Assembly (NCBI RefSeq): GCF_021044565.1
Contig: NZ_CP087997.1
Coordinates: 1,364,001 to 1,428,000 of the forward strand
Direction of reading: 5' to 3'
Source of the DNA: Subtercola endophyticus
Lineage (GTDB): Bacteria > Actinomycetota > Actinomycetes > Actinomycetales > Microbacteriaceae
DNA length: 64,000 nucleotides
In this document: positions 16,844-25,473 of the stretch, in pieces
Numbering within the stretch: position 1 is the stretch's first letter
Layout: every line of letters starts with the position of its first letter
Translations under genes and position numbers: made by a program
The notes under the pieces: model-generated
What the model saw: only the letters and a program-made list of their open reading frames with translations
What the model was told of the DNA's origin: nothing
The model's database searches: none

Positions 16844-18306
16844 GTCGGCCCCGCTCCGCCCCGCAGTGCGTCCGTTGCGGGCATGCTGGCGTTCGGTTTG
16901 CTACGACCTGGCCGGAGGGCAGGGTCTGCCGTCGCTGTTACCAAAAAGCTACGCGCATCCACGGGAACTGCCCGATCTGTGGAACAGAACGGCTCCTCCC
17001 GGGGCTCGTCGGTGATCAGCACGCATGCGTCGACTGCGCCGGGATACCCAAGGACTTCCACTGCACGCGCTGCGGCCGCGAAGACGAACCCGTACGAACC
17101 GGACTCTGCGCTCACTGCTGCCTCACTGACGACCTCACCGACATGCTCGATGACGGCACCGGAACCATCAATCCCAGCCTCTCCCCTCTCTACACCGCAC
17201 TCACGTCACAAAAGCACGCCCGAAGCGCCCGCGTCTGGCTCATCGTGAGCCCCGACGTCACCGACCTGCTACGAGGCATCGCACGCGGCGAGCACCCCAT
17301 CCGCCACACCACATTCACCCAACATCCCCGACCAAAAAAGGTCGCGCACCTTCGCGAGCTCTTCATCGAACTCGGCCTGCTCGATCCGGTGCCGCTCGAT
17401 ATCGAACGCTTCCAAACCTGGCTCGAAAAAAAGCTCGAGACCGAACCACCCCCTCTCGCACGTCTAATCAAGCAATACGCGCGCTGGGTGCACCTGAACC
17501 GGATGCACCACCTCGCCGAAACCAGCACCCTGCGTAGAGGCACCCTACTGTCTGCGCGTCAGTCGACGACGGCCGCGCTCGAGTTCCTCCGCTACCTCGA
17601 TGAACACGGCCACACCGCAAACCAGTGCACCCAATCCGACATCGACAACTGGCTCAGCACCGGACCAACGACCCGCAGTCTCGCGAGGGGCTTCGTTCGC
17701 TGGGGAATCACACAAGGACACATCCCACCCGTCGACTTCCCCTACCGAACAGCAAAAACCGAACCCATCATCAGCCAAGAAGAACGCCGGCGACTCCTAC
17801 TCAGAACACTCGACGCTGACGCACCCGCCACAAACGCAGACAGAGCAGCTGCGATCCTGCTCCTGCTCTACGGGCAGCCTCTCACCCGCATCGTCTCCAT
17901 GGAACTCACGCAGATCACCGTCACCGAAACTGTCATCATCAGAATCACCGACGACGACCTCACCATCCCACCACCATTCGACGCCGTACTTCGCCGCCAC
18001 CTGAACACCTTGCCGAATCAGAACACATCCGCACACCGCGAACAGCAACGGCTCTTCCCCGGCGTAAGCCCCGGGCAACACCTACACCAAACCACAATCA
18101 TGAACCGCCTCCGCGACTCCGGCATGAACCTCCGCGGCACCCGAAACGCATCACTCCGCTCACTCGCACTGGAAGTACCAGCCCCGATCATCGCTGACTC
18201 CCTCGGCTACAGCTACCAAGTCACCGACAAACACCGCCGAAACGCCGGCGCAACCTTCACCGACTACGTGAGTAGGCACGCTCTCTCAAACAAAAAGCCC
18301 AGCTAG
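16840..18306 (+). CDS. degenerate tyrosine-recombinase-like protein with six CxxC pairs
   Basis: This 488-residue protein has six CxxC pairs at residues 10/13, 30/33, 44/47, 63/66, 75/78 and 90/93, consistent with three zinc ribbons. A SAM-like domain (about 250-310) and a recombinase fold (about 330-480) follow. An Arg is kept in GQPLTRIVSM, but the HxxR...H...Y set is replaced by TRNASLRSLALEVPAPI and TFTDYV, so catalysis by the standard mechanism is doubtful. It is probably an accessory subunit of the first recombinase. The ATG overlaps the HTH stop. The relic at 21275-24208 is a related copy. Confidence 0.82.
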   Translation: MSRPRSAPQCVRCGHAGVRFATTWPEGRVCRRCYQKATRIHGNCPICGTERLLPGLVGDQHACVDCAGIPKDFHCTRCGREDEPVRTGLCAHCCLTDDLTDMLDDGTGTINPSLSPLYTALTSQKHARSARVWLIVSPDVTDLLRGIARGEHPIRHTTFTQHPRPKKVAHLRELFIELGLLDPVPLDIERFQTWLEKKLETEPPPLARLIKQYARWVHLNRMHHLAETSTLRRGTLLSARQSTTAALEFLRYLDEHGHTANQCTQSDIDNWLSTGPTTRSLARGFVRWGITQGHIPPVDFPYRTAKTEPIISQEERRRLLLRTLDADAPATNADRAAAILLLLYGQPLTRIVSMELTQITVTETVIIRITDDDLTIPPPFDAVLRRHLNTLPNQNTSAHREQQRLFPGVSPGQHLHQTTIMNRLRDSGMNLRGTRNASLRSLALEVPAPIIADSLGYSYQVTDKHRRNAGATFTDYVSRHALSNKKPS

Positions 18307-18443
18307 CTCTACCCTGCAGGCTCATCCCCGGGTGCCCTGATTCCCTGCCTTCACAATCGATGCAGAAGAACAGATCGCCGCGACGAAGCTTGCGACCGCG
18401 CGCACCAAACATGAGCCGCCCTACCGCGGGCGACGTCGATCTT

Positions 18444-19070
18444 TTAGGGAAGATAGTGGAGTACGACGAGTTTGCTTAGCCGTTCGGAATCGGTCCAATA
18501 CCGACTCTCCAGCTCAGTAATTCGCCGCGATTCCTGATCTGTAACCAGTGCATAAAGATTTCGATTGTCTTCCTCATGAACGGCTTCATAGTGATGTCCC
18601 ACAACTTCGTCCATCCGCCTGACAAGATCAGCCGTCCGATGGGCTCCGACAATCTGAAGAGAATCTAGCGCTCGTTCATAGACCGCTGGCCCCCAGTTGC
18701 TATAGAACTCAAGGAACCCACCACTGTTCATATCTGATTCCAAGCGCCAGAGAGAAACTAGTTCCTGATCGTATTTGGAGAGATCGCCAAATTGCCAACG
18801 TGCAAGCTGCAACCTGTCGAGAGCGCCGTTGTATAGATCCTCCTGGAGAAGGTCAAAAGTATTCACCAGCCCTAATGGCCCGCAATCGCGCAGTTCTGGC
18901 CAGCACACTCCATGGAGATCGTCGACGAGTGTCCAGCCACTTAGTTCGGACGGTGAAGCCTGCGCGAGAATGGGAAACAGCGCAAGCCGCCGTGATAGCA
19001 GCCCACCACCCACAAGCTCTAGCTTCAGAAATTCGGCATCACACTTAACTGAGGATATATCGCCTGTCAT
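18444..19070 (-). CDS. DMP19/DUF4375-domain protein
   Basis: This 208-residue protein's C-terminal half (about 95-175) has the DMP19-like pattern: a Trp-Arg-Leu-Glu segment, then NSGGFLEFYSNWGP and a helix with TADLVRRMDEV. DMP19 is known as a DNA mimic that blocks a repressor in Neisseria, but most relatives have no assigned job. The N-terminal half is not recognised. Base use is less GC-biased than in neighbours, suggesting transfer. No operon partner is seen. Confidence 0.7.
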   Translation of the reverse strand: MTGDISSVKCDAEFLKLELVGGGLLSRRLALFPILAQASPSELSGWTLVDDLHGVCWPELRDCGPLGLVNTFDLLQEDLYNGALDRLQLARWQFGDLSKYDQELVSLWRLESDMNSGGFLEFYSNWGPAVYERALDSLQIVGAHRTADLVRRMDEVVGHHYEAVHEEDNRNLYALVTDQESRRITELESRYWTDSERLSKLVVLHYLP

Positions 19071-19205
19071 CCAACAGACCGTAGCACTGCAAAGTCAGTT
19101 ACACGCAGTCCACGCCCCCGGCACAATAGGCCGGTGAGGAATCCGCCGGGCCGCCAGTAGAAGTTACTCTTATTGCAGAAAGTGCAATCCGGTGGCGGAT
19201 CTACG

Positions 19206-19628
19206 TCAGACGCTCAGCAGAGCTTCGGCTCTTTCGCGAATTTGATCAAGCACTCGGCGAGCCGTCTCCTGCTGCCTCTCATCGATCCCCTCGACAAGTT
19301 GAAGAGTTGCCTCCCGGACGCCGGAGCGTGCTGCCGCGAGCTCTGCGGTCCCGACCTGCGTCAACGTTCCCTTCTCATCGAGCAGTCCCGCGTCATGCAA
19401 GTCGCGGAGAATCCCGTGAATTTCGATCAAGTCAACCTTGAGCGCTTCGGCGACCGCATTCTGCCAGCCTTCGTTTGGGGCGGCCGGATCGGCGCTGCTC
19501 GCAGCATTGATGACGGCCCAGGCCGAGTAGCTGGCGATTGCGGTTGACGAGAGGGTCTTACCGAGCAACGCGCGTAAGGCGTTTTCGGTCGGCCCAATCA
19601 CGGTAGGCAGTGGACGATCCGACGGCAT
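19206..19628 (-). CDS. small winged-helix (MarR-like) protein, divergent from a MarR gene
   Basis: This 140-residue protein has a central winged-helix-like pattern (about 55-100, with VDLIEIHGILRDLHDAGLLDEKG) and a C-terminal helix (QQETARRVLDQIRERAEAL) like the dimerisation helix of MarR relatives. The N-terminal helix TALxSYSAWAVINAA also fits. The start at 19628 lies beside the nested operator shared with the divergent MarR gene at 19692. It could be a second regulator or a partner of that protein. Confidence 0.72.
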   Translation of the reverse strand: MPSDRPLPTVIGPTENALRALLGKTLSSTAIASYSAWAVINAASSADPAAPNEGWQNAVAEALKVDLIEIHGILRDLHDAGLLDEKGTLTQVGTAELAAARSGVREATLQLVEGIDERQQETARRVLDQIRERAEALLSV

Positions 19629-19642
19629 CAGCGCTCCTAGAA

Positions 19643-19679
19643 TGTTGGTGTGACCAATACTGTATTGGTATAACCAACA
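19643..19679. promoter_or_regulatory. nested palindromic operator between divergent MarR-type genes
   Basis: Two 13-bp palindromes, TTGGTGTGACCAA (19645-19657) and TTGGTATAACCAA (19665-19677), are 20 bp apart. Between them ACCAATA (19653-19659) and TATTGGT (19663-19669) form a third palindrome, and TGTTGGT...ACCAACA frames the whole. It fills most of the 63-bp gap between the two starts. This is a strong candidate for a cooperative, two-turn-spaced MarR operator acting on both genes. Confidence 0.75.
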
Positions 19680-19691
19680 GGAGTCAAAGCA

Positions 19692-20111
19692 ATGTCCCTT
19701 GATCTCGCCTCCATGCCCACGTGGGTCTTGAATTCAGCGGCGGTTCGATCCCATCAAATACTCCAGGCCGGACTCGCGACGGCCGGCGTCAACGGTTACG
19801 AGTTCCGATGCTTATCCGCCCTTACCGGTGCCGATCAGCTGAGCCAAACTGACATCGGCGCCGCTGCCGCCCTTGACCCTCGCGACGTCACCCATACCGT
19901 CCGCGCACTCGAGAGTCGCGGTCTGGTGTCGCGCTCGAAAGATCCGAAGCATGGGCGCCGTCAACTGGTGTCGCTTACTCCCCAAGGTCAGCGGATCGCG
20001 GAACACCTCACAGACGTCATGGAGGGCGTCCAGAATACGGTATTTCGCAAGCTAAGCCCCGACGCACGCGCGACCCTCGTCGAGCTTCTTGAGCACGTGG
20101 GCCGGGCTTGA
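19692..20111 (+). CDS. MarR-family transcriptional regulator
   Basis: This 139-residue protein has a winged helix at about 45-105: the recognition region LDPRDVTHTVRALESRGLVSRS, then the wing KDPKHGRRQLVSLTPQGQ. Flanking helices form the dimer. MarR proteins bind palindromes and respond to small phenolic or oxidant ligands. CAGGAG precedes the ATG at 19692 by about 8 nt. The nested palindromes directly upstream probably give autorepression and control of the divergent gene. Confidence 0.88.
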   Translation: MSLDLASMPTWVLNSAAVRSHQILQAGLATAGVNGYEFRCLSALTGADQLSQTDIGAAAALDPRDVTHTVRALESRGLVSRSKDPKHGRRQLVSLTPQGQRIAEHLTDVMEGVQNTVFRKLSPDARATLVELLEHVGRA

Positions 20112-20297
20112 GCGATTACCCACACCCGGCTGCGTCCCACTTTCCGCCTCACCCGCATTCATCATCTCTTGTGCACGCGAAACCCGCCCGCGAACTGCTC
20201 AGAAATCGAGGCCCTCAGAGTCAAAACGGACAACGGTCTTCACCAGTAGTGGTTACTTTGGCTGCGCTTTTGCAACCATGAGCCCCGCGTGGGCGTG

Positions 20298-20893
20298 TTA
20301 CTCGCTTGCGGGGAATGCGCGCAGTGCCCTCTCTGCTACCGTTGCGAGCTGAGCGCGTGTCGCGCCGGCGGCGGCTTGGACCGCGAGTCCGCTGGACACA
20401 GTGGATAGATATCTCGCGAGTTCCTGGGCGTTCTCGGAGGAGGGCAGGTCGCCGTCATCGATCGCGCGCTGTAGTCGTTGCGCGATCCGCGCCTCTCCCC
20501 CGGCGCGGCTGTCGCTGAGGAAGTCGACGATCGGCTGATCTTCGCGACTTCCGGCCAGCCGCCTTGGATCGAGAGGCATCCGGCTGGCCTGCCAGGGCCG
20601 GTGATCGCGGCGACGTTGCTCCTGAGGTAATGCTCGGCGACCGCCCGCGCGGCGGGCTGAGCGATCGCTTCACCGACGTAGGCCATGTCTATTTCCGCGT
20701 ACCGGGCGACCGCGAGCTTGAAAGTGTCTCCCTTGTTGCCGAACGCCGCATAGAGGCTCGGGCGGCTGATTCCCATCGCGGCTGTGAGGTTGTCAAGGGT
20801 CGCCCCCTCATATCCCTGCCGCCAGAACACCTCGACGGCTTGGTCGATTGCCTCGTCCAGGTCGAACTCGCGCGGTCTTCCTCGAACTGGCAT
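20298..20893 (-). pseudogene. TetR-family regulator with a frameshift
   Basis: The first part (20893 down to about 20560) encodes a TetR N-terminus with GRPREFDLDEAIDQAVEVFW, the helix-turn-helix GATLDNLTAAMGISRPSLY and GPGRPAGCLSIQG. The rest of the ligand domain (QPIVDFLSDSRAGGEARIAQ to the stop at 20298) continues in another frame. A single-base indel near 20545-20575 would join them into a protein of about 195 residues. It is either a recent pseudogene or an assembly error. The gap 20112-20297 downstream shows nothing recognisable. Confidence 0.8.
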
Positions 20894-21056
20894 TGCGACA
20901 CCTCTCGAGCGAAGCGGACTACATCGAAGACCGCGAGGGATTCGCCCACTGGCTCATCGAAAGGGTCCGCAACAACTGAAGTCGCCCGGGCAGCCGGGCT
21001 CAGGAGCTGCCCCAACATCTAGAACTGGCCGGTCCAGAATCCGCCGGGTCACCACA

Positions 21057-21230
21057 TATAAGCTGCCTGATTGAAAGATATGTAATGAGCGAAGATTTGG
21101 GTAAGGTATCCGGTCTCCCGATAATAAGCCTCTGATCAGGGATTCTGATACTCGTCCCGGCGTGCGGTCGTTGGGTATTTCGTGTAATTGATCGCGGCAT
21201 GGCAAGTGGTTATCTCGCCTCTGATCAGCG
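21057..21230 (+). repeat. 5' flank repeat of the decayed recombinase cassette, copy A
   Basis: This stretch is clearly similar to 25052-25222 (by eye about three quarters identical with small gaps). Shared landmarks are GATATGTAAT, GATAAT.AGCCTCTGATCAG, GGCAAGTGGTTATCT and a second CTCTGATC. It lies directly before the decayed recombinase gene. The preceding 20894-21056 holds the TetR promoter side and a short open stretch without a recognisable product. Confidence 0.7.
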
Positions 21231-21274
21231 TTTCTCTTGACGCTGATTTCCTTTATGCAATTATCTTTCACGTT

Positions 21275-22276
21275 ATGAAGCCGATTGTGGATGGCCGTGA
21301 CTGGAGCCTGGACGGTTATCGTTTCTGCCACTGGGTGACCAAGCGGCTGATCCTGACGTGTTCCTCGGTGAGGTATCGGACGGCTGGGGTCGTGCTCAGC
21401 GGTCTGCGCAATTCAGCGCGAACACCATCAGTTCAAAGCGCGCGCGGGTTCTGATCTGGTCGAGTTCTCCGGGCACTATCCGTGGGAATGGACAGTCGGC
21501 GACGCTGATGACTATTTCTCACGCGCTCGTGGAGTGCGGAACCTCGCCTACGCCACGATTCGCTCGTACCAGGGTGTAATCAGCATGTTCTGCGAGTTCG
21601 CGTCCGACGCCGCGTACGACTGGAACACGGAATGCGCCCGGCTGTTCGGCAGTGTCTTCTCGCAAGTGATCACCGAGTGGAATCGGATCACTCATTCTCA
21701 ACCGTCGGAGGCGAAGTCGGTTAAGCGTGGCTTCTCGCAGGGTTAGCTGCAACAGTTCTTCGATCTCGCCGACCTCGAGGCGGAACGAATTGTCAACGCC
21801 GGCCGTCGCGGCGCTCTCGCGGGGATGCGCGACGCGGCCACGTTCAAATGCCTCTACGGCTGGGGCCTCCGCTGCGACGAAGCCCGCCATGTCCAAGTCG
21901 TGGACTTCTCCCGCAATTACAGCGCCCCCTACTTCGGCGACTATGGGGTTCTCCGCATCCGGTGGGGTAAACCTCACCGCGGCTCGGCGAAGAAGACCCG
22001 CTCCGTGCTGACCGTCTGGGACTGGCCTGCCGAAGCGCTCCGCACCTGGATCGGGCGGGGACTCCCCTTGTACGGCAATGAGCAAGGCCGGAACATGATC
22101 ACCGCGTGTCTCACCGCACGGCAGGAGATCACCGAAGCCGGCAAATTCCTCACCTGGCTATACGACACCCGCGGCATGACCGCCGATCAGCTCCGACAAC
22201 AACACGTCGACGAATACCTCGCCAACGGCCCCAGCACCAAAAAACACATTCGGAACTTCCTGCACTGGCTCAGCCG
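21275..22276 (+). pseudogene. decayed recombinase cassette, part before the IS3 insertion
   Basis: Pieces in successive frames match the intact recombinase at 15393: FLGEVSDGWGRAQRS (from 21358), then HYPWEWTVGDADDYFS, YGWGLRCDEARHVQVVDFS and GSAKKTRSVLTV. Two frame changes (near 21355 and 21435) and a TAG at 21744-21746 break it. Near 22080-22105 the first recombinase runs directly into sequence matching the middle of the third cassette gene (TARQEITEAGKFLTWLYD). An internal deletion has therefore removed the catalytic HxxR-Y part, the HTH gene and the CxxC region. The copy is then cut by the IS at 22277. Confidence 0.82.
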
Positions 22277-22285
22277 TGTCTCGCG

Positions 22286-23236
22286 TCAAGTAGTTGGCAG
22301 GGTTTCTTCTTTTTCGAAGTTGGGGATGGTGGGGTCGGCGAGGCCGGCGTGGACTTCGGCTGGCCGGTTCCAGGCGATCGCATCGTGGGGGCGGACGTGG
22401 TTGTAATCCTGTCGGTACGCCTTGATCTGTTCGATAAGGCTGAGGCTGTGCTCGATCTCCTCGCGGAATAGCCATTCGTATTTCATCGACCCGAAACCGC
22501 GTTCGCGTGACCCGTTCTGGCCAGGAGTTCGGACCCTCGTTCTGACGTGCCGGAGCTCGGGGTGCGCGGTAATGAACGCCTCGAACCTGAACGACCTGAA
22601 CGGGCCGCCATTGTCCGTGACGATCGTGAGCACGGGACGAATTTCGCCCGTCTCCGGGTCGGCGACAGCATCATCGATGAGCGGGTGACCGAGCAGCTGT
22701 TCGGCCTCGGTCAGGGCGAGCTCAATCGCAGCGACCTGGTCGTGTTGATTACTGGTCGGTGAAACGTGGCAGTCGTACTCGTACTTCGACCAATAGTCCC
22801 GGCAGCCAGCGATCCGCCACACCCCACCCGTCGTGGTCTCGTAGTCGCTGAAATCCAGCTGCCACACCTGGTTCGGGCCGGTCGGTTCCTGAGCGAACGC
22901 AGCCTTGCGTCGTTCGGCGAGTTTCCGGCGTTCGCGCTGGTAATCAGCAGGCAAGATCAGGCCCTCGTCGCGCAGCAACCGCAGCACCGTGGCCTGCGAT
23001 ACCCGATGCCCATCGTGCCTTGTCATCGCCCACACCTTCCGGTGACCCCACGCCGGATGAGCTGCCGCATGCTTCACAACCAGCTCCCGGGCACCCGCCC
23101 GTGCCGGCCGCGGCCACGGCCCTTTCGGTGGTCGTGACGTGCGTGCTTTCGCCTGCCAGCGCCGCCAGGTGCGTTCGGGCATGTCGAAGAGTGCGCAGAA
23201 CCTCGAAGTCGACATGCCCGCATCCTTACGGATCAC
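22286..23236 (-). CDS. IS3-family transposase OrfB (rve integrase domain)
   Basis: This 316-residue protein has an N-terminal HTH_21-like region (about 35-95, with HPAWGHRKVWAM) and the rve catalytic core. The three acidic residues are visible: Asp in VWQLDFSDYE, Asp in TIVTDNGGPF and Glu in the RERGFGSMKYEW segment. The GTG start overlaps the orfA stop (GTGA). The active transposase is probably an OrfAB fusion made by frameshifting at a TTTGGGC heptamer in orfA. The stop lies 9 nt from the IS end. Confidence 0.93.
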   Translation of the reverse strand: MIRKDAGMSTSRFCALFDMPERTWRRWQAKARTSRPPKGPWPRPARAGARELVVKHAAAHPAWGHRKVWAMTRHDGHRVSQATVLRLLRDEGLILPADYQRERRKLAERRKAAFAQEPTGPNQVWQLDFSDYETTTGGVWRIAGCRDYWSKYEYDCHVSPTSNQHDQVAAIELALTEAEQLLGHPLIDDAVADPETGEIRPVLTIVTDNGGPFRSFRFEAFITAHPELRHVRTRVRTPGQNGSRERGFGSMKYEWLFREEIEHSLSLIEQIKAYRQDYNHVRPHDAIAWNRPAEVHAGLADPTIPNFEKEETLPTT

Positions 23237-23550
23237 CTCGAGGTCCTCGAAGGGCCCAAACGGCCCTCAGCGCTCTTCTTCCAGACGCGGATTTCGACCG
23301 CGGCCTCGCCCAACGCTTGGGTCAGTTCGCTGACCTCTTCTTCGAGCTGCCGCTCACGCGACGAGGGCTTCGATTTACCTGTCTCGATACCCGCCTTGCC
23401 AGCCTCGAGGAACTGGCGTTTCCAATTCCCGATCGACTGCTCAGACACCTTCTCACGACGCGCCGCCTCAGCAACCGTGATCTCGTTCTGCAGGATAGAC
23501 AACACAATACGGAGCTTCTCCTCCGCCGGGATCGTCGGTGCACGACTCAT
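23233..23550 (-). CDS. IS3-family OrfA (helix-turn-helix)
   Basis: This 105-residue protein has a helix-turn-helix (about 10-50, with VAEAARREKVSEQSIGNWKR) followed by a leucine-zipper-like coiled coil (RQLEEEVSELTQALGEAAVE). OrfA binds the IS ends and regulates transposition. A TTTGGGC slippery heptamer at 23254-23260 (minus strand) is placed so that a -1 shift reads GPFEDLEVIRKDAG into orfB. A short TCGAG/CTCGA stem follows it. Confidence 0.9.
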   Translation of the reverse strand: MSRAPTIPAEEKLRIVLSILQNEITVAEAARREKVSEQSIGNWKRQFLEAGKAGIETGKSKPSSRERQLEEEVSELTQALGEAAVEIRVWKKSAEGRLGPSRTSR

Positions 23551-23621
23551 TACTCAGACCTTTCAACAGGGGCGCTGCTCACGCAACTAACAACCCCTGC
23601 CAACTATTCTGACGCGCGACA

Positions 23622-24208
23622 GCCGCAACCAAGCACGGCGCCGCCGCATCACCACCAGCTACCGAAAAGCGATCACCACCCCTCTCATTACTCAGGATCA
23701 ACGCGTTGAACTCGTCGCCAACTGCCTCACCTTCGAACAAGTCGCCCTCTCCACCCGCGTCGCCGCCCCGATCTTCCTGCTCTGGGCACAGCCGCTCAAC
23801 AAGATCAGCCAACTCACGACCGCCGCAATCGACATGTGACCCGACGGAATGCGCATCACGCTTGGCTCATCAGAATCTGACGTACCAGCACTCATCGCCG
23901 GCCCACTCTGGGAACACGTCTCCGATCGCGGCAATCAGCGGACCACGAACACCGGCAATAATTGGTTATTCCCTGGTTACCGCGCCGGACAACCAATCCA
24001 CCCGACAACCCTCGCCGACCGATTCCGCACCCTCGGGATCGACACGCAACGCGCCCGCAACACCAGCCTCCGCGACCTCACCCACCAACTCGACCCACGA
24101 TCCCTCGCCGACCTCCTCGGCTACAGCCCCCGCATCATCGCCCTCCACGCCGCCCGAGCCGCCACACCGATGAGCGACTACATCACCCTTAAGCGCTCGA
24201 ATCGATGA
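23622..24208 (+). pseudogene. decayed recombinase cassette, part after the IS3 insertion
   Basis: This continues in frame from 22276 once the IS and one GCCG copy are removed. It encodes NQARRRRITTSYRKAI, QPLNKISQLTTAAIDM, then a TGA at 23837-23839. After that come NWLFPGYRAGQPIHPTT, TQRARNTSLRDLTHQL and a terminal MSDYITLKRSNR. The pattern equals that of the intact third cassette gene (HLHQTTIMNRL, GTRNASLRSLAL, TFTDYV). The internal stop and the deletion upstream make it non-functional. Nothing recognisable lies in 24209-24378. Confidence 0.82.
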
Positions 24209-24378
24209 GCCATGACAACGAAAACAACAGGGAGTCGCCATTCAAGCCGATGGCAGTGCTGACGCCATGAATGTCATCGATTAACCCCATCAAAGTCAGT
24301 TCAAACGTCAAAGCGCCGATATCACATGCTCTAGGCCACGAAGAAAATGGGGCGCACCGACTGCTCTTAGTCGAGTCA

Positions 24379-24852
24379 TCAGCCGCCGCAAATAATGTAC
24401 TTGTCGCTGGTCTGACACCAAGACGCACCCAATGATGACGCGTACAAGCCCAACGCCGCTTGTGCATCCTCGTTGGTTGCATTCTCATTAATAACCGAGT
24501 GGAAAATGATGCGAATTACACCGTGCAAGGGGGTGTATCCCTCCCACGTCTTCTCGAACACGAGGTCGAATAGCTGCTTCTCGTAAGGGTCTACGCCACT
24601 CCCACCGTTTCCAGCAGAACCTGAGCCACTCGAACCAGACCCGGTGGAACTGCCTCCACCGTCACTTATGTCCCCACCGGCCGTCGAATTACCGTCACCC
24701 GACGAATCTCCGCCCGAAGAGTCACCGCCAGACGGCTCTCCATCGGGTTGAGTCTGAGCCGGAGGCTCCTGCTCTGCGAGGGCGCGAGCTGCTGGCGCAA
24801 AGGCTGTCAGTGCGATGCAGAGTGCGATTGCTGGGAGGGTAAGAGTTCTCAT
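24379..24852 (-). CDS. secreted protein with a Ser/Gly-rich linker
   Basis: From the ATG at 24852 this 157-residue protein has a signal peptide (MRTLTLPAIALCIALTAFAPAARA, cut near residue 25) and a disordered Ser/Gly/Asp-rich linker (about 30-85). A small C-terminal domain (about 86-157) has one Cys pair (SWCQTSDKYIICGG). The last residues look like a beta hairpin closed by a disulphide. In-frame codons upstream of 24852 do not form a better signal peptide. I do not recognise the domain. The neighbours are decayed elements, so it may be cargo. Confidence 0.6.
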   Translation of the reverse strand: MRTLTLPAIALCIALTAFAPAARALAEQEPPAQTQPDGEPSGGDSSGGDSSGDGNSTAGGDISDGGGSSTGSGSSGSGSAGNGGSGVDPYEKQLFDLVFEKTWEGYTPLHGVIRIIFHSVINENATNEDAQAALGLYASSLGASWCQTSDKYIICGG

Positions 24853-25028
24853 CAGAGCAGAATACCTCATTAATTGAGATTTCATCATTAGACTGCACCC
24901 TGGGCGCTCACGCAATCACGAGCCATACGCCAACTGAGGCCCCCACTCTTCGGCAAGATTTCAACCGCTGGACTCTCGCTACCGCCGCAATGGATTAGCC
25001 GGCAAATTCGGACTCAAGACGTGAGTGA

Positions 25029-25261
25029 ACAAACGGATAACCAGCTTCGCCATCAATAAGCTGCTCGATTGAAGGATATGTAATCAGCAAAGTCTTGGAT
25101 AAGGCGCGCTGCCTACCGATAATCAGCCTCTGATCAGGACTTCCGATGCTTCGTCTCCGCGTGCCGTCTTGGGTTCTGTGTATCTTTCGCGTCAAGGCAA
25201 GTGGTTATCTGAGCTCTGATCCATGAGCGAATACATCACACTCAAACGCACGAAGCGCTGA
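25029..25261 (+). repeat. internally deleted relic of the recombinase cassette, copy B
   Basis: 25052-25222 repeats the 5' flank of the decayed cassette (21057-21230). Immediately after it, 25223-25261 reads MSEYITLKRTKR and stops, matching the last 12 residues of the decayed third gene (MSDYITLKRSNR at 24170-24208). The two cassette ends are thus fused with everything between removed, at a CTCTGATC motif. The rest of the gap 24853-25473 shows no gene. Confidence 0.72.
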
Positions 25262-25473
25262 TCCGTGTCAGACGACAGAACTACAAGCGTCGTTGGCGAA
25301 TCCGGCATCGCTCAGCAGAGTGAACGGATGCTCTCCGCCGCAGCCGACCCAACACAGTCACGATGTGTTGCCAATCGCATAAGCTACTGAGCAGCCCTCA
25401 TTTAAGCGATTCCCGCCGATTCGTGATCGGAGCGCTCGACGACAATGACTAACTAGACAGGAAGGTGGGTCCC

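Larger units (their letters stand above)
22277..23621 (-). mobile_element. complete IS3-family insertion sequence, 1345 bp
   Basis: Imperfect terminal inverted repeats of about 30 bp begin TGTCTCGCGTCA at 22277 and, read inward from 23621, TGTCGCGCGTCA. Both continue into TAGTTGGCAGGG. A GCCG duplication flanks it (22273-22276 and 23622-23625). Removing the element and one GCCG rejoins the interrupted recombinase relic in frame, which confirms the ends. It carries orfA and orfB in the order and overlap typical of IS3. The DDE residues look intact, so the element may still move. Confidence 0.93.

Noticed and set aside
20908..20979. Short open stretch reading SEADYIEDREGFAHWLIERV, possibly the end of a lost gene
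   Set aside because: Only about 23 codons, no start or family match; it lies in the TetR promoter side and may be chance.
19129..21048. 22-bp near repeats (19129-19150 and 21027-21048, three mismatches) as attachment sites of an island
   Set aside because: The first copy is part of a local inverted repeat that looks like a terminator, and the segment between has no integrase of its own.
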